Source: an uncultured Bacteroidota bacterium
Lineage (GTDB): Bacteria > Bacteroidota > Bacteroidia > Chitinophagales > Chitinophagaceae
Assembly (NCBI GenBank): GCA_938008665.1
Contig: CALLKA010000181.1
Location: forward strand, 1-15,006
Direction of reading: 5' to 3'
Length of the DNA stretch: 15,006 nt
Below are positions 14,979 to 15,006 of this stretch, piece by piece; positions within the stretch are counted from its first letter, which is position 1; each line of letters opens with the position of its first letter. The notes beneath the pieces were generated by a model. It saw only the letters and a list, made by a program, of their open reading frames with translations, did no database searches and was not told where the DNA came from. Position numbers and translations under genes: made by a program.

Positions 14979-15006
14979 TTATCAAGCAATCAATTTCAGC
15001 AATCGT

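Noticed and set aside
6106..15006. Horizontal transfer of the whole carbohydrate region
   Set aside because: Base composition and codon use look like the housekeeping genes on the left, and there are no integrase, transposase or direct-repeat boundaries.

Overview
The window comes from an AT-rich member of the Bacteroidota, probably Chitinophagaceae or a close relative. The lineage call rests on a SusC/SusD/SusE glycan-uptake cluster, a C-terminal type IX secretion (T9SS) sorting domain on a secreted glycosidase, TAnnTTTG-type -7 promoter elements, the gene order acpP-fabF-rnc, and weak Shine-Dalgarno sequences. No genus can be fixed from the sequence alone.

Left part (1-4900), housekeeping. 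At the left edge, on the minus strand, are the first 18 codons of iscU and, just upstream of it, a complete iscS: the head of an iron-sulfur cluster (ISC) operon. A plus-strand methylmalonyl-CoA epimerase gene follows. It sits between iscS and the minus-strand fatty-acid/RNA block acpP-fabF-rnc, and its stop codon is 1 nt from the rnc stop. A strong hairpin lies between acpP and fabF. Upstream of acpP is a small two-helix membrane protein gene (YcxB-like).

Right part (4991-15006), carbohydrate use. A plus-strand GH53 endo-beta-1,4-galactanase lipoprotein converges on a minus-strand polysaccharide utilisation locus, and the two share a bidirectional terminator at about 6049-6084. Read 5' to 3', the locus is a T9SS-sorted GH13 alpha-amylase-type enzyme, a SusC TonB-dependent transporter, a SusD lipoprotein and a SusE-like lipoprotein. 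Gaps between these genes are 2 to 28 nt, so they look like one operon for an alpha-glucan such as starch, glycogen or pullulan. The GH13 enzyme would cut polymer outside the cell, SusD and SusE would hold chains at the surface, and SusC would import oligosaccharides. The operon promoter and any regulator lie beyond the right edge.

The most unusual observation is that the SusD protein is about 100 residues longer than usual. The extra segment (residues about 362-458) is visibly homologous to the C-terminal starch-binding-type domain of the neighbouring SusE-like protein, so a SusE/F carbohydrate-binding module appears to have been inserted into the SusD fold. Other points worth checking are an Asn in place of a catalytic Asp in RNase III, the acpP-fabF hairpin, an extended hairpin upstream of acpP, and -7 promoter elements set 23-26 nt before several start codons. 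No RNA genes, insertion sequences, CRISPR arrays or phage genes were seen.
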